Of a stretch of 48,384 nt of DNA, positions 32,411 to 41,634 are shown piece after piece. Positions within the stretch are counted from its first letter, which is position 1. Each line of letters begins with the position of its first letter. Location: the NCBI GenBank assembly GCA_028281465.1, contig JANQJV010000374.1, forward strand, positions 1 through 48,384, in the 5' to 3' direction. The position numbers were made by a program, and so were the translations under genes. The notes under the pieces were generated by a model. It saw only the letters and a list, made by a program, of their open reading frames with translations, had not been told where the DNA came from and ran no database searches. This DNA is from Azospirillaceae bacterium (GTDB taxonomy: Bacteria > Pseudomonadota > Alphaproteobacteria > Azospirillales > Azospirillaceae).

Positions 32411-34126
32411 ATGAACCGACTACTAACAGCAACCTTGATGCTCTCGGTAGCATTGCCTCTGCCGGCCTTTGCCGGCATGGAAGAGGCAAGGGAATTTCTC
32501 GACAATGAAATTGCCGGCCTTTCGGTACTGCCTCGGGAGGAGCAGGAAGCCGAGATGCAGTGGTTTGTCGATGCTGCGGCCCCCTTCGAGGGCATGGAGA
32601 TCAAGGTCGTCTCCGAGACCATCACCACGCATGAATACGAGGCTCAGGTTCTGGCTCCCGCATTCACTGCGATTACCGGCATCAAGGTCACGCATGACCT
32701 GATCGGCGAAGGCGATGTGGTCGAGCGTCTCCAGACCCAGATGCAGTCGGGCGAAAACATCTATGACGCCTACATCAACGACTCCGACCTCATCGGGACA
32801 CACTGGCGCTATCAGCAGGTCCGCAATCTGACCGACTGGATGGCCGGTGAAGGCGCCGATGTGACCCTGCCGACGCTGGACATCGATGATTTCATCGGTA
32901 CCAGCTTCACCACGGGTCCAGACGGCAAGCTTTACCAACTGCCGGACCAGCAATTCGCCAATCTCTATTGGTTCCGCTACGACTGGTTCAACGACGAGAA
33001 GAACAAGGCCGACTTCAAGGAAGAATACGGCTACGAGTTAGGCGTTCCAGTCAACTGGTCGGCCTATGAAGATATTGCCGAGTTCTTTACCGGGCGAGAT
33101 CTGAGCCATTTGGGCCATGAAGGCGATGTCTGGGGCAATATGGACTATGGCAAGAAGGATCCCAGTCTCGGCTGGCGTTACACCGATGCCTGGATGTCCA
33201 TGGCCGGCATGGGTGACAAAGGTGAGCCCAATGGCCTTCCGGTCGACGAATGGGGCATCCGCGTCAACGAGAACAGCCAGCCGGTCGGTTCCTGTGTTGC
33301 GCGTGGCGGTGCAACCAACTCGCCCGCCGCCGTCTATGCCATCCGCAAGGCTGCAGAATGGCTCGATAAGTATTCGCCGCCCGCAGCAGCCGGCATGAAC
33401 TTCGCGGAAGCCGGAGCACTGCCAAGCCAGGGCACCGTCGCCCAGCAAATGTTCTGGTACACCGCCTTCACCGCATCGATGGTGGAAGACGGCCTGCCGG
33501 TCATGAACGAGGATGGCACGCCGAAATGGCGCATGGCACCCTCGCCGCATGGCGTTTATTGGGAAGAAGGCACCAAGATCGGTTATCAGGATGCCGGCTC
33601 CTGGACCCTGATGAAGTCGACGCCCGTTGACCGCGCCAAGGCCGCCTGGCTTTACGCGCAGTTTGTCGTGTCGAAGACAGTCGACCTGAAGAAGTCCGAT
33701 GTCGGTCTGACGTTTATCCGCGAATCCACGATCGACAGCGATCACTTCACCGAGCGCGCGGACAGGCTTGGCGGTCTGATCGAGTTCTACCGTTCGCCGG
33801 CGCGCGTGCGCTGGTCGCCGACGGGCACCAATGTTCCGGACTATCCCAAGCTTGCACAGCTTTGGTGGCAGAACATCGGTGATGCGCTCAGCGGCGAAAA
33901 GAGCCCGCAGGACGCACTCGACTCGCTGTGCAAGGAGCAGGAGCGCGTACTTCAGCGCCTCGAGCGTGCGGGCATCATGGGCGACATCGGTCCTAAACTG
34001 AACGAAGAGCAGGATCCGGAAGTCTGGCTCAGCCAGCCGGGTTCGCCCAAGGCCAAGCTCGAAAACGAGGAAGAAGAACCGGTCACCGTCGCCTATGACG
34101 AGTTGATCAAGTCCTGGAACGAGTGA
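32411..34126 (+). CDS. glpV: Glp-type ABC substrate-binding protein (GlpV-like)
   Basis: The 571-residue protein is much longer than ordinary sugar-binding proteins, as is usual for GlpV. A signal peptide covers residues 1-21 (LPLPAFAG at the cut site) and AAGGAGGGTGAT precedes the ATG. Marks include TTHEYEAQVLAPAFTAITGI, LPDQQFANLYWFRYDWF and RWSPTGTNVPDYPKLAQLWW. The frame is open upstream to 32168 but the region before 32411 overlaps the DUF2160 gene and lacks a signal. It delivers the ligand, in rhizobia glycerol, to the permease pair. A hairpin follows the gene. Confidence 0.9.
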   Translation: MNRLLTATLMLSVALPLPAFAGMEEAREFLDNEIAGLSVLPREEQEAEMQWFVDAAAPFEGMEIKVVSETITTHEYEAQVLAPAFTAITGIKVTHDLIGEGDVVERLQTQMQSGENIYDAYINDSDLIGTHWRYQQVRNLTDWMAGEGADVTLPTLDIDDFIGTSFTTGPDGKLYQLPDQQFANLYWFRYDWFNDEKNKADFKEEYGYELGVPVNWSAYEDIAEFFTGRDLSHLGHEGDVWGNMDYGKKDPSLGWRYTDAWMSMAGMGDKGEPNGLPVDEWGIRVNENSQPVGSCVARGGATNSPAAVYAIRKAAEWLDKYSPPAAAGMNFAEAGALPSQGTVAQQMFWYTAFTASMVEDGLPVMNEDGTPKWRMAPSPHGVYWEEGTKIGYQDAGSWTLMKSTPVDRAKAAWLYAQFVVSKTVDLKKSDVGLTFIRESTIDSDHFTERADRLGGLIEFYRSPARVRWSPTGTNVPDYPKLAQLWWQNIGDALSGEKSPQDALDSLCKEQERVLQRLERAGIMGDIGPKLNEEQDPEVWLSQPGSPKAKLENEEEEPVTVAYDELIKSWNE

Positions 34127-34139
34127 TCAACCAAAACCC

Positions 34140-34166
34140 GGCCCGGCAACACACCATTGCCGGGCC
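34140..34166 (+). terminator. Hairpin after the binding-protein gene, probable terminator or attenuator
   Basis: GGCCCGGCAA and TTGCCGGGCC form a perfect 10-bp stem with a 7-base loop, 14 bases after the glpV stop. Only a short T-containing run (GATTTCT) follows, so termination may be partial, leaving some read-through into the ThDP-enzyme gene 136 bases on. Confidence 0.7.
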
Positions 34167-34302
34167 GATTTCTGCGCCGTCGGCCGGCTTCGGGTCCATC
34201 CAAGAGACCCGGCCTCAGATCAAACCCACGACGCACCCTCAAAGCAGTGGTCCGGGCAAAATAGTGGTCCGTGCCCCACCCACCGGTCCCCAAAAGGAGA
34301 GA

Positions 34303-36099
34303 ATGATGGCGGAGCAAAAGCTGCATGCCGGCGACCTGATTGTCGATATGATGATCAATTACGGGGTCGAATGCGTCTTCGGCATGCCAGGTGGACAAAC
34401 GGCGGCGCTGCATGACGCGATTCTGCGGCGCAACGACAAGATTCGCCACATCCTGATGCGCGATGAGCGAAATGCTGCCTATGCGGCGGACGGCTATGCA
34501 CGCGCGACCGGCAAGGTCGGCGTTTGCGACGTGACAGTCGGCCCCGGTGCCAATCTGCTTCCGGCCGGCTTTCTCGAAGCCCTGAACGCCTCCATCCCCA
34601 TGGTTGGCATTGTCGGCGATGTGCCCCTCGACTGGCTGTCGCTCAAAACGAAGGGGATTGCCAGCCAGGGTTTCGACCAGGTCGCATTCTTCAAGACCTG
34701 CTGCAAGGATGCGTTTCAGGTTCCGACGCCGGAATCGCTGCCGGAACTCGTACGCACCGCCTTCCGCATCGCCACGGCACCGCGGCCGGGCCCTGTCGCG
34801 CTCGTAATTCCGCACGATATCCTCGACGCTGACTGGGATCCGGAAACGCTGAAAGCCATCACTGACGACCGCAACATCCATATCCCCTACCTGCGCTCGG
34901 TGGCGCCAGCCTCGGAAATCGACCGCGCCGCCGAACTCATCAGGAAGGCGAAACGCCCCGCGCTCATATGTGGCGGGGGCGTGCACGGCTCTGATGCCGC
35001 CCAGACGGTGACGACCTTCGCCGACAGACTCGGTGGGCTTGTTGTCACCTCGCTGTCGGGCAAGGGGGCCGTTCCCGAAACGCGAGACTATTGCGCCGGC
35101 GTGTTGAACCCGCTCGGAGCCGAAGCCGCAATCAACTTGATTGCGGAAGCCGATCTTACCATTTGGTGCGGCTCCAAGGTGAGCCAGAACACCGGAATGA
35201 ACTGGACTTATCCGTCCAAGGATCAGGCATCGATCACCATCGATTGCGATCCGCTCGAGCATGGCCGCACTTTCCGGCCGACCGTGCCGCTTCTGGGCGA
35301 TGTGCGCGAGACGATATTAGCGCTGGATGCCGCCATGGGCGAAAGCCGCGCGGACGCAAACCCTGATTGGATGGCGCGTATTGAGGAGGTCAAAGCGGCC
35401 TGCGAGGCTACAAAACAGGAGGAAATGACCTCCGACAAAATCCCGGTTCAGCCGCCACGTGTGATGGCCGAGATCGCCAAACGGCTTGGCGAGGACGACA
35501 TAGTGGTTTCCGATGCTTCGTTTTCGGCCGGCTGGATCGCCGGCTACATCCAGGCGCAAAAACCGGCTCGCCAGTTCCTGTATGCACGCGGTCAGGGCGG
35601 GTTGGGATATTCGGTGCCTGGCGCTATCGGCGCTGCCACTGTTGTTCCCGAGGGCGCTCGCGTCGTTACGGTGGCTGGCGATGGCGGCTTTTCCTACACC
35701 GTCGGCGAACTGGCCACACAGGCGGTGTACAATCAGCGCATCGTCAACGTCGTCATCAACAATGGCAAACTTGGCTGGATCTACTTCTGGCAGAAGTTCT
35801 ATTTCGGGGAGATGATCTCGGTCGATCTTGAAACACAAAGCGCTGTTCCCGGCTATGCAGCCGCCGCAAATGCCATGGGGCTGAAGGGACTCTATGTCGA
35901 TAAGCCCGATGATATCGGCGCCGCGCTCGACGAGGCCTTCGCCCATGACGGCCCCTCGGTCGTCGAGGTGCGCATCGATGAACTGGCAACGCCCATCCAC
36001 TCCTTCAAGCGGCGTCTTGCCGAAGGCGAAGACAATGAGCGCGTTCGCCCGGGCAAGGTCTACAAGCTGCGTGAATGGAAGGTCTCCCCAGACCTTTGA
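34303..36099 (+). CDS. Thiamine-diphosphate-dependent enzyme, acetolactate synthase (IlvB) family
   Basis: The 598-residue protein has the three ThDP domains: an N-terminal pyrimidine-binding part with VECVFGMPGGQTAAL and the catalytic glutamate in RDERNAAYAADGYAR, a central FAD/DHAP-type domain (RKAKRPALICGGGVHG), and the diphosphate-binding motif VAGDGGFSYTVGELATQ ending in NN. AAGGAGAGA precedes ATG 34303. Such enzymes act on 2-oxoacids (decarboxylation, acetolactate or sulfoacetaldehyde chemistry, or ring-cleaving hydrolysis). It is too far from IlvB to assign. A broken iron-dependent alcohol dehydrogenase follows after 5 bases, which suggests the aldehyde product was once reduced or handled there. 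Confidence 0.82.
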   Translation: MMAEQKLHAGDLIVDMMINYGVECVFGMPGGQTAALHDAILRRNDKIRHILMRDERNAAYAADGYARATGKVGVCDVTVGPGANLLPAGFLEALNASIPMVGIVGDVPLDWLSLKTKGIASQGFDQVAFFKTCCKDAFQVPTPESLPELVRTAFRIATAPRPGPVALVIPHDILDADWDPETLKAITDDRNIHIPYLRSVAPASEIDRAAELIRKAKRPALICGGGVHGSDAAQTVTTFADRLGGLVVTSLSGKGAVPETRDYCAGVLNPLGAEAAINLIAEADLTIWCGSKVSQNTGMNWTYPSKDQASITIDCDPLEHGRTFRPTVPLLGDVRETILALDAAMGESRADANPDWMARIEEVKAACEATKQEEMTSDKIPVQPPRVMAEIAKRLGEDDIVVSDASFSAGWIAGYIQAQKPARQFLYARGQGGLGYSVPGAIGAATVVPEGARVVTVAGDGGFSYTVGELATQAVYNQRIVNVVINNGKLGWIYFWQKFYFGEMISVDLETQSAVPGYAAAANAMGLKGLYVDKPDDIGAALDEAFAHDGPSVVEVRIDELATPIHSFKRRLAEGEDNERVRPGKVYKLREWKVSPDL

Positions 36100-36104
36100 A
36101 CGCG

Positions 36105-36632
36105 ATGCCGGCAACGGAAATCGCGCCGTTCGGCCTGATCCTTCCCGCGCGCGTGCGCTTCGGGGCCGGTGAAGCGATCGCAAGCGCAGCCGATATCCGC
36201 GCATTTGGCCGGTGACTCCTTATCGTGCAGGGTCGATCCCCGGCATGCGCTGCTCCACTGATCGACGCGCTTGAAGCGACCGGTGCCCGCAATTCAGGCG
36301 GAAGCCTGGAACCGGACCTCGACACGCTGCTGGCGGCCCTGGCGCGCGGACGGACCTTTGCGCCCGATGCAGTCGTGGCAATCGGTGGCGGTTCGGCACT
36401 TGATCCGGGCAAGGCGATGGCGGCATTGCTGCCCGCGCCGCCCCCTGATCTGCTGGAATATCTGGAAGGTGTGGGCGGTGGAAATCCGCTGAGCGCCGAC
36501 CCATTACCCTTCATCGCGGTCCCGACCACCGCCGGTACCGGCTCGGAAGCAACGCGTAACGCGATGATTGGCGTACCAGGCAAAGGGCGCCGCCGCAGCG
36601 GCCAATGGGCGTGCGTATGCCGCCGCGGATGA
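36105..36632 (+). pseudogene. Iron-dependent alcohol dehydrogenase / maleylacetate reductase, broken
   Basis: The frame begins MPATEIAPFGLILPARVRFG and then AGEAIAS, typical of the family start. It is interrupted by TGA at 36213-36215 and continues in the same frame with LIVQGRSP, VVAIGGGSALDPGKAMAAL (NAD-binding) and FIAVPTTAGTGSEATRNAMIGVP. It then changes to unrelated residues and stops at 36632. The conserved iron-binding histidines and about half of the 380-residue protein are gone. It thus carries both a nonsense change and a C-terminal truncation. It starts 5 bases after the ThDP enzyme and was probably co-transcribed with it. Confidence 0.87.
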
Positions 36633-36668
36633 ACGCGTCCATGCATGGCGTTTCTTTTTTGTCCAGCG

Positions 36669-38756
36669 TCAGTGTTTGCGGATAAGGGCATCGAGCAGGA
36701 TCACGCCCTTGCCCTCGCGACCGACCAACACCGGGTTGATTTCGGCTTCTTGTACATCCGCGCGCGTTGCCAGCGCAGAGACCGCGGCCACCGCCTGTGC
36801 AAGCGCCTCGACATCGCCCATTGGCTTGCCTCGGTAACCGCGCAAAAGAGCAAAGGCTTTCACCTCATCAACCATCGCGCGCGCCATATCGAGCGAAACC
36901 GGGGCCGGGCGCACGGAAGCATCCTTGTAGATCTCGGTCATCACGCCGCCAGCGGCGACAGTCACCACGGGCCCGACCAACGGGTCGCGCGTGACACCGA
37001 TCAGGGCTTCGGCAAGACCCTGTCCCATCTCCTGAACAAGAACACCTGAGATACGAGCCCCGGGTTTCTTTTCGGCGACAGATGTCTTCATGTCCTCGAT
37101 AGCCTTTGCCAGGTCAGTGGCGCTCTCAATGCCGACCCGGATCGCACCCATCTCGGTCTTATGCGGCAGATCCCTGGAAATGAGTTTTGCCACAAGCGGA
37201 TAGGCCAATGGGCCCGTCTCCGGTTCGGCGTCTGGAGAGAGCACCAGATGGGCGGGGCCATTCAAGCCCATGGCCGTGAAGACCGCACCGGCCTCGATTT
37301 CATCCAGGACCCCGCTTTCGGCGACATTGAGCCGCGTTTGCGCCAGCTCGGGCAGGGTCACATCGGGTCGGAGAGACGGCGCCGTTCCCGCCATCAAAAG
37401 CGCGACTGAATCTGCACAGCTTTCGACCGAACGGAATGCGGGAATGCTCCCCGATTCCAACAGCCGGATGGCCTCCTCGGCATGCGGGATAGGAAATGCG
37501 AAGACCGGGGCCGCGGTATCACCCGCCCGGGCCACCGCATCGACGATTGGTGTAACCGCCAGGTCCGGGTTGAATTGCGCGGAAGAGCCGGTGGCCACCA
37601 CCAACGCACCGGTTTCCGGATCGTCGATCAACTGGCTGACCACCGCTTTCATCGTATCGTATCTGGTGCCTGCAAGGGTCACATCGACAAGCTTGCCTTG
37701 GCCCAGCGGGATATCCTGCGCCTCAAGGGCGGCGCGGGAGGCTTCACTGCACGCGGAGATCTTTACGCCGCGCAGCGAAAGCTGATCAATCACCATGGCT
37801 CCGCCGCCCCCGGTGGTTGACAAGACGGTGACATGTTTCGGGCGCCCGGCCATTCGCGCACGCTTGGACAGAACGGATGGCGCTTCCAGGAGCGCGTCGA
37901 ACTGGCTGACCTGGGCGATCCCTATGGAGGTCAGGAAGGCATGAACGGCCTCCGTGCTGCCGGTCAACGCACCGGTATGCGAGACCGCCAGCGCCTGACC
38001 TTCATCGGATTTGCCAAGCATGTAGGCGACAACCGGTTTGTCAGCCGCATAGGCCCGGCGCGCGAAATCCGCGAGCGCGCCGGGGTTTCGGATGGTTTCC
38101 ATGAAGAGGACAAAGCCATCGATGCCATCGTCTTCGAGCAGAACCGCGCCCACCTCGCCCACGCCGAAGCCTGCCTCGTTTCCGACAGAGACAAATGTCG
38201 AGAAATGCACACCGCGGGCATCGCCTCTGGACAGGAGCGTGCCGATCAAACTGCCGCTCTGGGATATCACGGCAAGGCGACCGGTGTTTAGTTTATCGGC
38301 CCTGAAGGCGGCGTTGGTGGTGCAGCTGAAGCCGTGGCGGGTGTCGACGACACCGGTAGAATTGGGGCCGATCAGCAGGATACCTGCGGCGCTTGCCACT
38401 TCGATCAGGTCTGCCTGGCGCGCGCGGCCTTCCGGGCCGGCTTCCGCAAAGCCGTCTGCCAGGATCGACACCACCTTGACCCCGGCCTTCGCACACTCTT
38501 CGACTGCGGCAATCACACGCTCGTTCCCGACCAGGATATAGGCGTGTTCGACTTGATCGGGGATAGCCGAGACCGTGGGATAGGCTTTGAGCCCCTGCAC
38601 GCTGTCGCGAACCGGGTTCACGGGATAGAGTCTGCCGGGAAACCCGTGTTGCTTCATAAACGACAGGGGCCTGGCTGTGAGTTTCGCCGCATCGTCGGAA
38701 GCGCCGATCAGGGCAACCGCCGACGGGGCGGTGAGAGCCTTCAGGAATTCCTGCAC
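36669..38756 (-). CDS. ADP-forming acyl-CoA synthetase (fused alpha-beta acetate-CoA ligase family)
   Basis: The 695-residue protein combines a CoA-binding domain (about 10-130; ALIGASDDAAKLTARPL), a succinyl-CoA-ligase-like domain with the phosphohistidine in ALAVSHTGALTGS, and a C-terminal ATP-grasp domain (about 480-690; AKLISRDLPHKTEMGAIRVG). It converts an organic acid plus CoA and ATP to acyl-CoA, ADP and phosphate. The start is GTG 38756 behind GGGAGAG, which sits in the last bases of the upstream acyl-CoA dehydrogenase gene. The pair probably activates and then oxidises the product of the divergent Liv/hydrolase/aldehyde dehydrogenase operon. Confidence 0.9.
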   Translation of the reverse strand: MQEFLKALTAPSAVALIGASDDAAKLTARPLSFMKQHGFPGRLYPVNPVRDSVQGLKAYPTVSAIPDQVEHAYILVGNERVIAAVEECAKAGVKVVSILADGFAEAGPEGRARQADLIEVASAAGILLIGPNSTGVVDTRHGFSCTTNAAFRADKLNTGRLAVISQSGSLIGTLLSRGDARGVHFSTFVSVGNEAGFGVGEVGAVLLEDDGIDGFVLFMETIRNPGALADFARRAYAADKPVVAYMLGKSDEGQALAVSHTGALTGSTEAVHAFLTSIGIAQVSQFDALLEAPSVLSKRARMAGRPKHVTVLSTTGGGGAMVIDQLSLRGVKISACSEASRAALEAQDIPLGQGKLVDVTLAGTRYDTMKAVVSQLIDDPETGALVVATGSSAQFNPDLAVTPIVDAVARAGDTAAPVFAFPIPHAEEAIRLLESGSIPAFRSVESCADSVALLMAGTAPSLRPDVTLPELAQTRLNVAESGVLDEIEAGAVFTAMGLNGPAHLVLSPDAEPETGPLAYPLVAKLISRDLPHKTEMGAIRVGIESATDLAKAIEDMKTSVAEKKPGARISGVLVQEMGQGLAEALIGVTRDPLVGPVVTVAAGGVMTEIYKDASVRPAPVSLDMARAMVDEVKAFALLRGYRGKPMGDVEALAQAVAAVSALATRADVQEAEINPVLVGREGKGVILLDALIRKH

Positions 38757-38768
38757 CGGGTACTCTCC

Positions 38769-39935
38769 CTATGCGTTCGTCTTCATGCGCGGGGGGCGCT
38801 GGGAGAAGCGGCGCTCGAAAATACCTTCCGCGACACGGTTCTTGAGGATTTCAATGGATCCGCCCGCGATCATCCAGCCACGCGTCCGGCGCACGCAATA
38901 TTGAGCCAAACTCTCCTCGCTGAAGCCAATGCCGCCCAGGATCTGCATGGATTCGTTCGCCGCGAAAAAACCGGCCTCGTTGCAGGCCAGCTTGGCAAGG
39001 GCGGTGTCATGGGCCGACGGCAGGCCCTGCTCCGATTTCACCACAGCGCGCATGAGCAGAAGCTGGGCGGCTTCCAGTTTGACCGCCATATCTGCGAACT
39101 TCCACTGCAATCCCTGGAATTCACACAGATCACGGTCGAACTGTTTGCGGGTCATCGCATGGTCCCGGGCAAGTCCGAAGGCGTAGCGGCCGACGGCCAC
39201 CGCCCGCGCCGCGTTCCCGAGCCTTTCGACGTTGAACCCCGAGATCTGTTTTTTGAATCCGCCCGGACCCAGCAGAATATCCGCCGTGGAGATCCGGCAA
39301 TCCTCAAAATACAGTTGCGACCAATGCTCGCCATTCATGAAGGCCGAGGGTTTGCCGATGGTGAAGCCCGGTGCGCCCCTGGTGACCAACACAGACCCTA
39401 TTCCGCCGACACCTTCTGCGAAACGGACGTATACCAAGAACACCTCTGCTTCTGCGCTGTGCGTGCCGAAGATCTTGGAGCCGTTGAGGATAACCTCCTC
39501 GCCGTCCACCCTGGCCGTGGTGCGCAATTCGGTCACTGCGGAGCCGGCCTCGGGTTCGGACATGCCGACGGACATCACGGCCTTTCCGCCGAGAATTCGC
39601 GGCAAGAAGCGCTCCCGCTGTTCCTGGTTGGCATATTCGGCGAAGGTGCGCACAGCGCCAAAGTTACCGGCTTGAACCACGTCGGCACTGCGCGGACAGA
39701 CCTCCGCCACGGCCTGAATGGCCAGAACCGCATCCATCAGGGTGCCGCCAATGCCGCCCTTGTTCTCGGGCACCGTTATCCCCAAGAGCCCCATCTCGGC
39801 GAATTTCTCGGCGACATCCCAGGGGTAGGCATCCGAATGGGCGCGCTCCAGAGCAGCCTCCGCAAGCTCTTTCTGGGCGAATTTCTTGACGGTATCATAG
39901 AAGATCGTTTGATCTTCATTCAGTTCGAAGTCCAT
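38769..39935 (-). CDS. Acyl-CoA dehydrogenase
   Basis: The 388-residue FAD enzyme has the N-terminal helical domain (MDFELNEDQTIFYDTVKKFA), the middle substrate motifs VMSVGMSEPEAGS and LNGSKIFGTHSA, and the C-terminal ILGGIGFSEE region followed by YCVRRTRGWMIAGGSIEILK, matching the CaiA-type C-terminus. It introduces a 2,3-double bond in acyl-CoA. Start ATG 39935 gives the normal family N-terminus; the frame is open to 39965. It is 12 bases before the CoA ligase gene and divergent from the Liv binding protein, with a 324-base gap. Confidence 0.9.
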   Translation of the reverse strand: MDFELNEDQTIFYDTVKKFAQKELAEAALERAHSDAYPWDVAEKFAEMGLLGITVPENKGGIGGTLMDAVLAIQAVAEVCPRSADVVQAGNFGAVRTFAEYANQEQRERFLPRILGGKAVMSVGMSEPEAGSAVTELRTTARVDGEEVILNGSKIFGTHSAEAEVFLVYVRFAEGVGGIGSVLVTRGAPGFTIGKPSAFMNGEHWSQLYFEDCRISTADILLGPGGFKKQISGFNVERLGNAARAVAVGRYAFGLARDHAMTRKQFDRDLCEFQGLQWKFADMAVKLEAAQLLLMRAVVKSEQGLPSAHDTALAKLACNEAGFFAANESMQILGGIGFSEESLAQYCVRRTRGWMIAGGSIEILKNRVAEGIFERRFSQRPPRMKTNA

Positions 39936-40259
39936 TTCGGTCACTCGTTTGCAGGTGTTTGACACTTAATAGATAACCTTCACGCATCAGAAAAACGCCG
40001 AGAGATCATGCTTGGGTGACTTCAGGTTATAGGTTCTTGGAGTCAGCCAGCGCCCCGCGGCGGCAAGAGCGCCAGAATCAGCAGAATCAAACGTCACGCC
40101 CTGTGAGTGCAAGGAATACAATGTGCCAGCAAGCCCCGAGACAAACTTTAAGTAATATGTGGCAGACCTCTGATACCTGGTGCTCCCTCGTCCCGATCGC
40201 TTAACAAACTGCAGGGATGCCGGACTTTGTGTCGGGCAGGGTTATCTGGAGGAGCTGCA
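39936..40259. other. Divergent intergenic region, no gene recognised
   Basis: These 324 bases separate the acyl-CoA dehydrogenase and Liv-type binding-protein genes and must hold both promoters. They are richer in A and T than the flanking genes, with short AT blocks near 39966-39990 and 40140-40165. I could not fix a good -35/-10 pair. A GGAGGAGCTGCA ribosome binding site lies at the right end, before ATG 40260. Confidence 0.45.
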
Positions 40260-41471
40260 ATGAGTTACAATCGCCTTGTTGGCGCCGCATGCGCTGCGAT
40301 CCTGGCCGGAGTGGCTCCGGCCATGGCTCAGATGTCTGGTGACATGGTCAAAGTCGGCGTCCTTACGGACATGTCCGGCCCTTATTCGGACAATGTCGGC
40401 GCGGGATCTGTACTGGCGGCGCAGATGGCGGCTGAGGATTTTGGCGGGACCGTGAATGGCGTACCGATCGAGATCGTCTCGGCCGACCATCAGAACAAGA
40501 CAGATATCGGCGGCACGATCGCGCGGGAATGGTTCGATGTCGACGGCGTCGACGCGGTGACCGAGGTTGTGTCCTCCGCCGTGGCGCTCGCCGTCCAGGA
40601 ATTGGCGCGCGACAAGACAAAGATCCTGCTTGCCACCGGTCCCGGCAACCCGGCGATCACCGGTGAGGCCTGTTCGCCCTTCGGCGTCCATTGGGCCTAT
40701 GACAACTATGCCTATGGCAAGGTGCTCGCCAATGCGCTGATCGACCAAGACAAGAAAAAGTGGTTCTTCATCACCGCCGATTACAGTTTTGGCAAGAGCC
40801 TCGAAGCCGCGGCCTCCCAGTTTGTGAAAGCCGGTGGAGGCGAGATCGTCGGCGGTGTTGCTCATCCGCTCGGCACCAACGATTTCTCATCCTTCCTGTT
40901 GCAGGGCCAGGCGTCCGGCGCGGACGTGATTGCATTGGCCAATGCCGGCTCTGACATGACCAATGCGGTGAAGCAGGCCAACGAGTTCGGCATCACTGCC
41001 TCGGGCCAGACCATCGCCGCGCTGTTGGTCAACCTGCCCGACATCCACGCCCTTGGCCTGCAGAATGCGCAGGGGCTGACGTTTACCGAAAGCTTCTACT
41101 GGGACATGAACGATGAAACCCGCCCATGGAGCGAGCGCTTCATGGAGCGTTTCGACGGCCGCGCACCCAGCAGCCTTCAGGCCGCCGTCTATGGCGCGGT
41201 TACCCATTATCTGGAAGCCATCGAGGCCGCCGGCACCGATGATGCCGAAGTGGTGGCCGCCAAGATGCGCGAACGTCCGGTGAACGACTTCTATACAAAG
41301 GATGCGACGATCCGCGAAGATGGCCGTCTTGTGCGTGACATGTATCTGATGCAGGTGAAAACACCTGATGAATCCGAAGGACCGTGGGACCTCTACAAGC
41401 TGGTCGGCACGATTGCCGGTGAAGAGGCGTACCGTCCGATGTCCGAGGGCGGCTGCCCGCTCGTCGAGTAA
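40260..41471 (+). CDS. Branched-chain-amino-acid-type ABC substrate-binding protein (LivK family)
   Basis: The 403-residue protein has a signal peptide (residues 1-24, ending PAMAQ), then the type I periplasmic fold of the Leu/Ile/Val family with VKVGVLTDMSGPYSDNVG, IEIVSADHQNKTDIG, LLATGPGNPAITGEACSPFG and FFITADYSFGKSLE. ATG 40260 follows GGAGGAGCTGCA. Members of this branch often bind aromatic acids, amides or other small organics rather than amino acids. It heads the operon with SCP2-like, hydrolase, aldehyde dehydrogenase and four Liv transporter genes. An intercistronic hairpin follows. Confidence 0.88.
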   Translation: MSYNRLVGAACAAILAGVAPAMAQMSGDMVKVGVLTDMSGPYSDNVGAGSVLAAQMAAEDFGGTVNGVPIEIVSADHQNKTDIGGTIAREWFDVDGVDAVTEVVSSAVALAVQELARDKTKILLATGPGNPAITGEACSPFGVHWAYDNYAYGKVLANALIDQDKKKWFFITADYSFGKSLEAAASQFVKAGGGEIVGGVAHPLGTNDFSSFLLQGQASGADVIALANAGSDMTNAVKQANEFGITASGQTIAALLVNLPDIHALGLQNAQGLTFTESFYWDMNDETRPWSERFMERFDGRAPSSLQAAVYGAVTHYLEAIEAAGTDDAEVVAAKMRERPVNDFYTKDATIREDGRLVRDMYLMQVKTPDESEGPWDLYKLVGTIAGEEAYRPMSEGGCPLVE

Positions 41472-41507
41472 GCGGCTGACCGCCCCGGGTGCCGCATTGA
41501 AAAAGCT

Positions 41508-41537
41508 CTGACGCCGGCGCGAAAACGCCGCCGTCAG
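41508..41537 (+). other. Intercistronic hairpin after the Liv binding-protein gene
   Basis: CTGACGCCGGCG and CGCCGCCGTCAG pair with one C-C mismatch around a short A-rich loop, without a T tract. It resembles the structures after the other two ABC binding-protein genes (7865 and 34140), so it probably sets a higher mRNA level for the binding protein. Confidence 0.65.
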
Positions 41538-41634
41538 GCTCCGCACCGGGCGGCAGAGCCACTGTTCAGCCGCTTGCCGCTTTTGAATTTTCCTCAGCAC
41601 CAGAGCACATCCAATGACTGTAGGGGGCCAGGCA

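Noticed and set aside
38334..39962. 542-residue plus-strand frame opposite the acyl-CoA genes
   Set aside because: It is antisense to two clearly recognisable enzymes and its product is composition-biased with no domain; a typical high-GC shadow.
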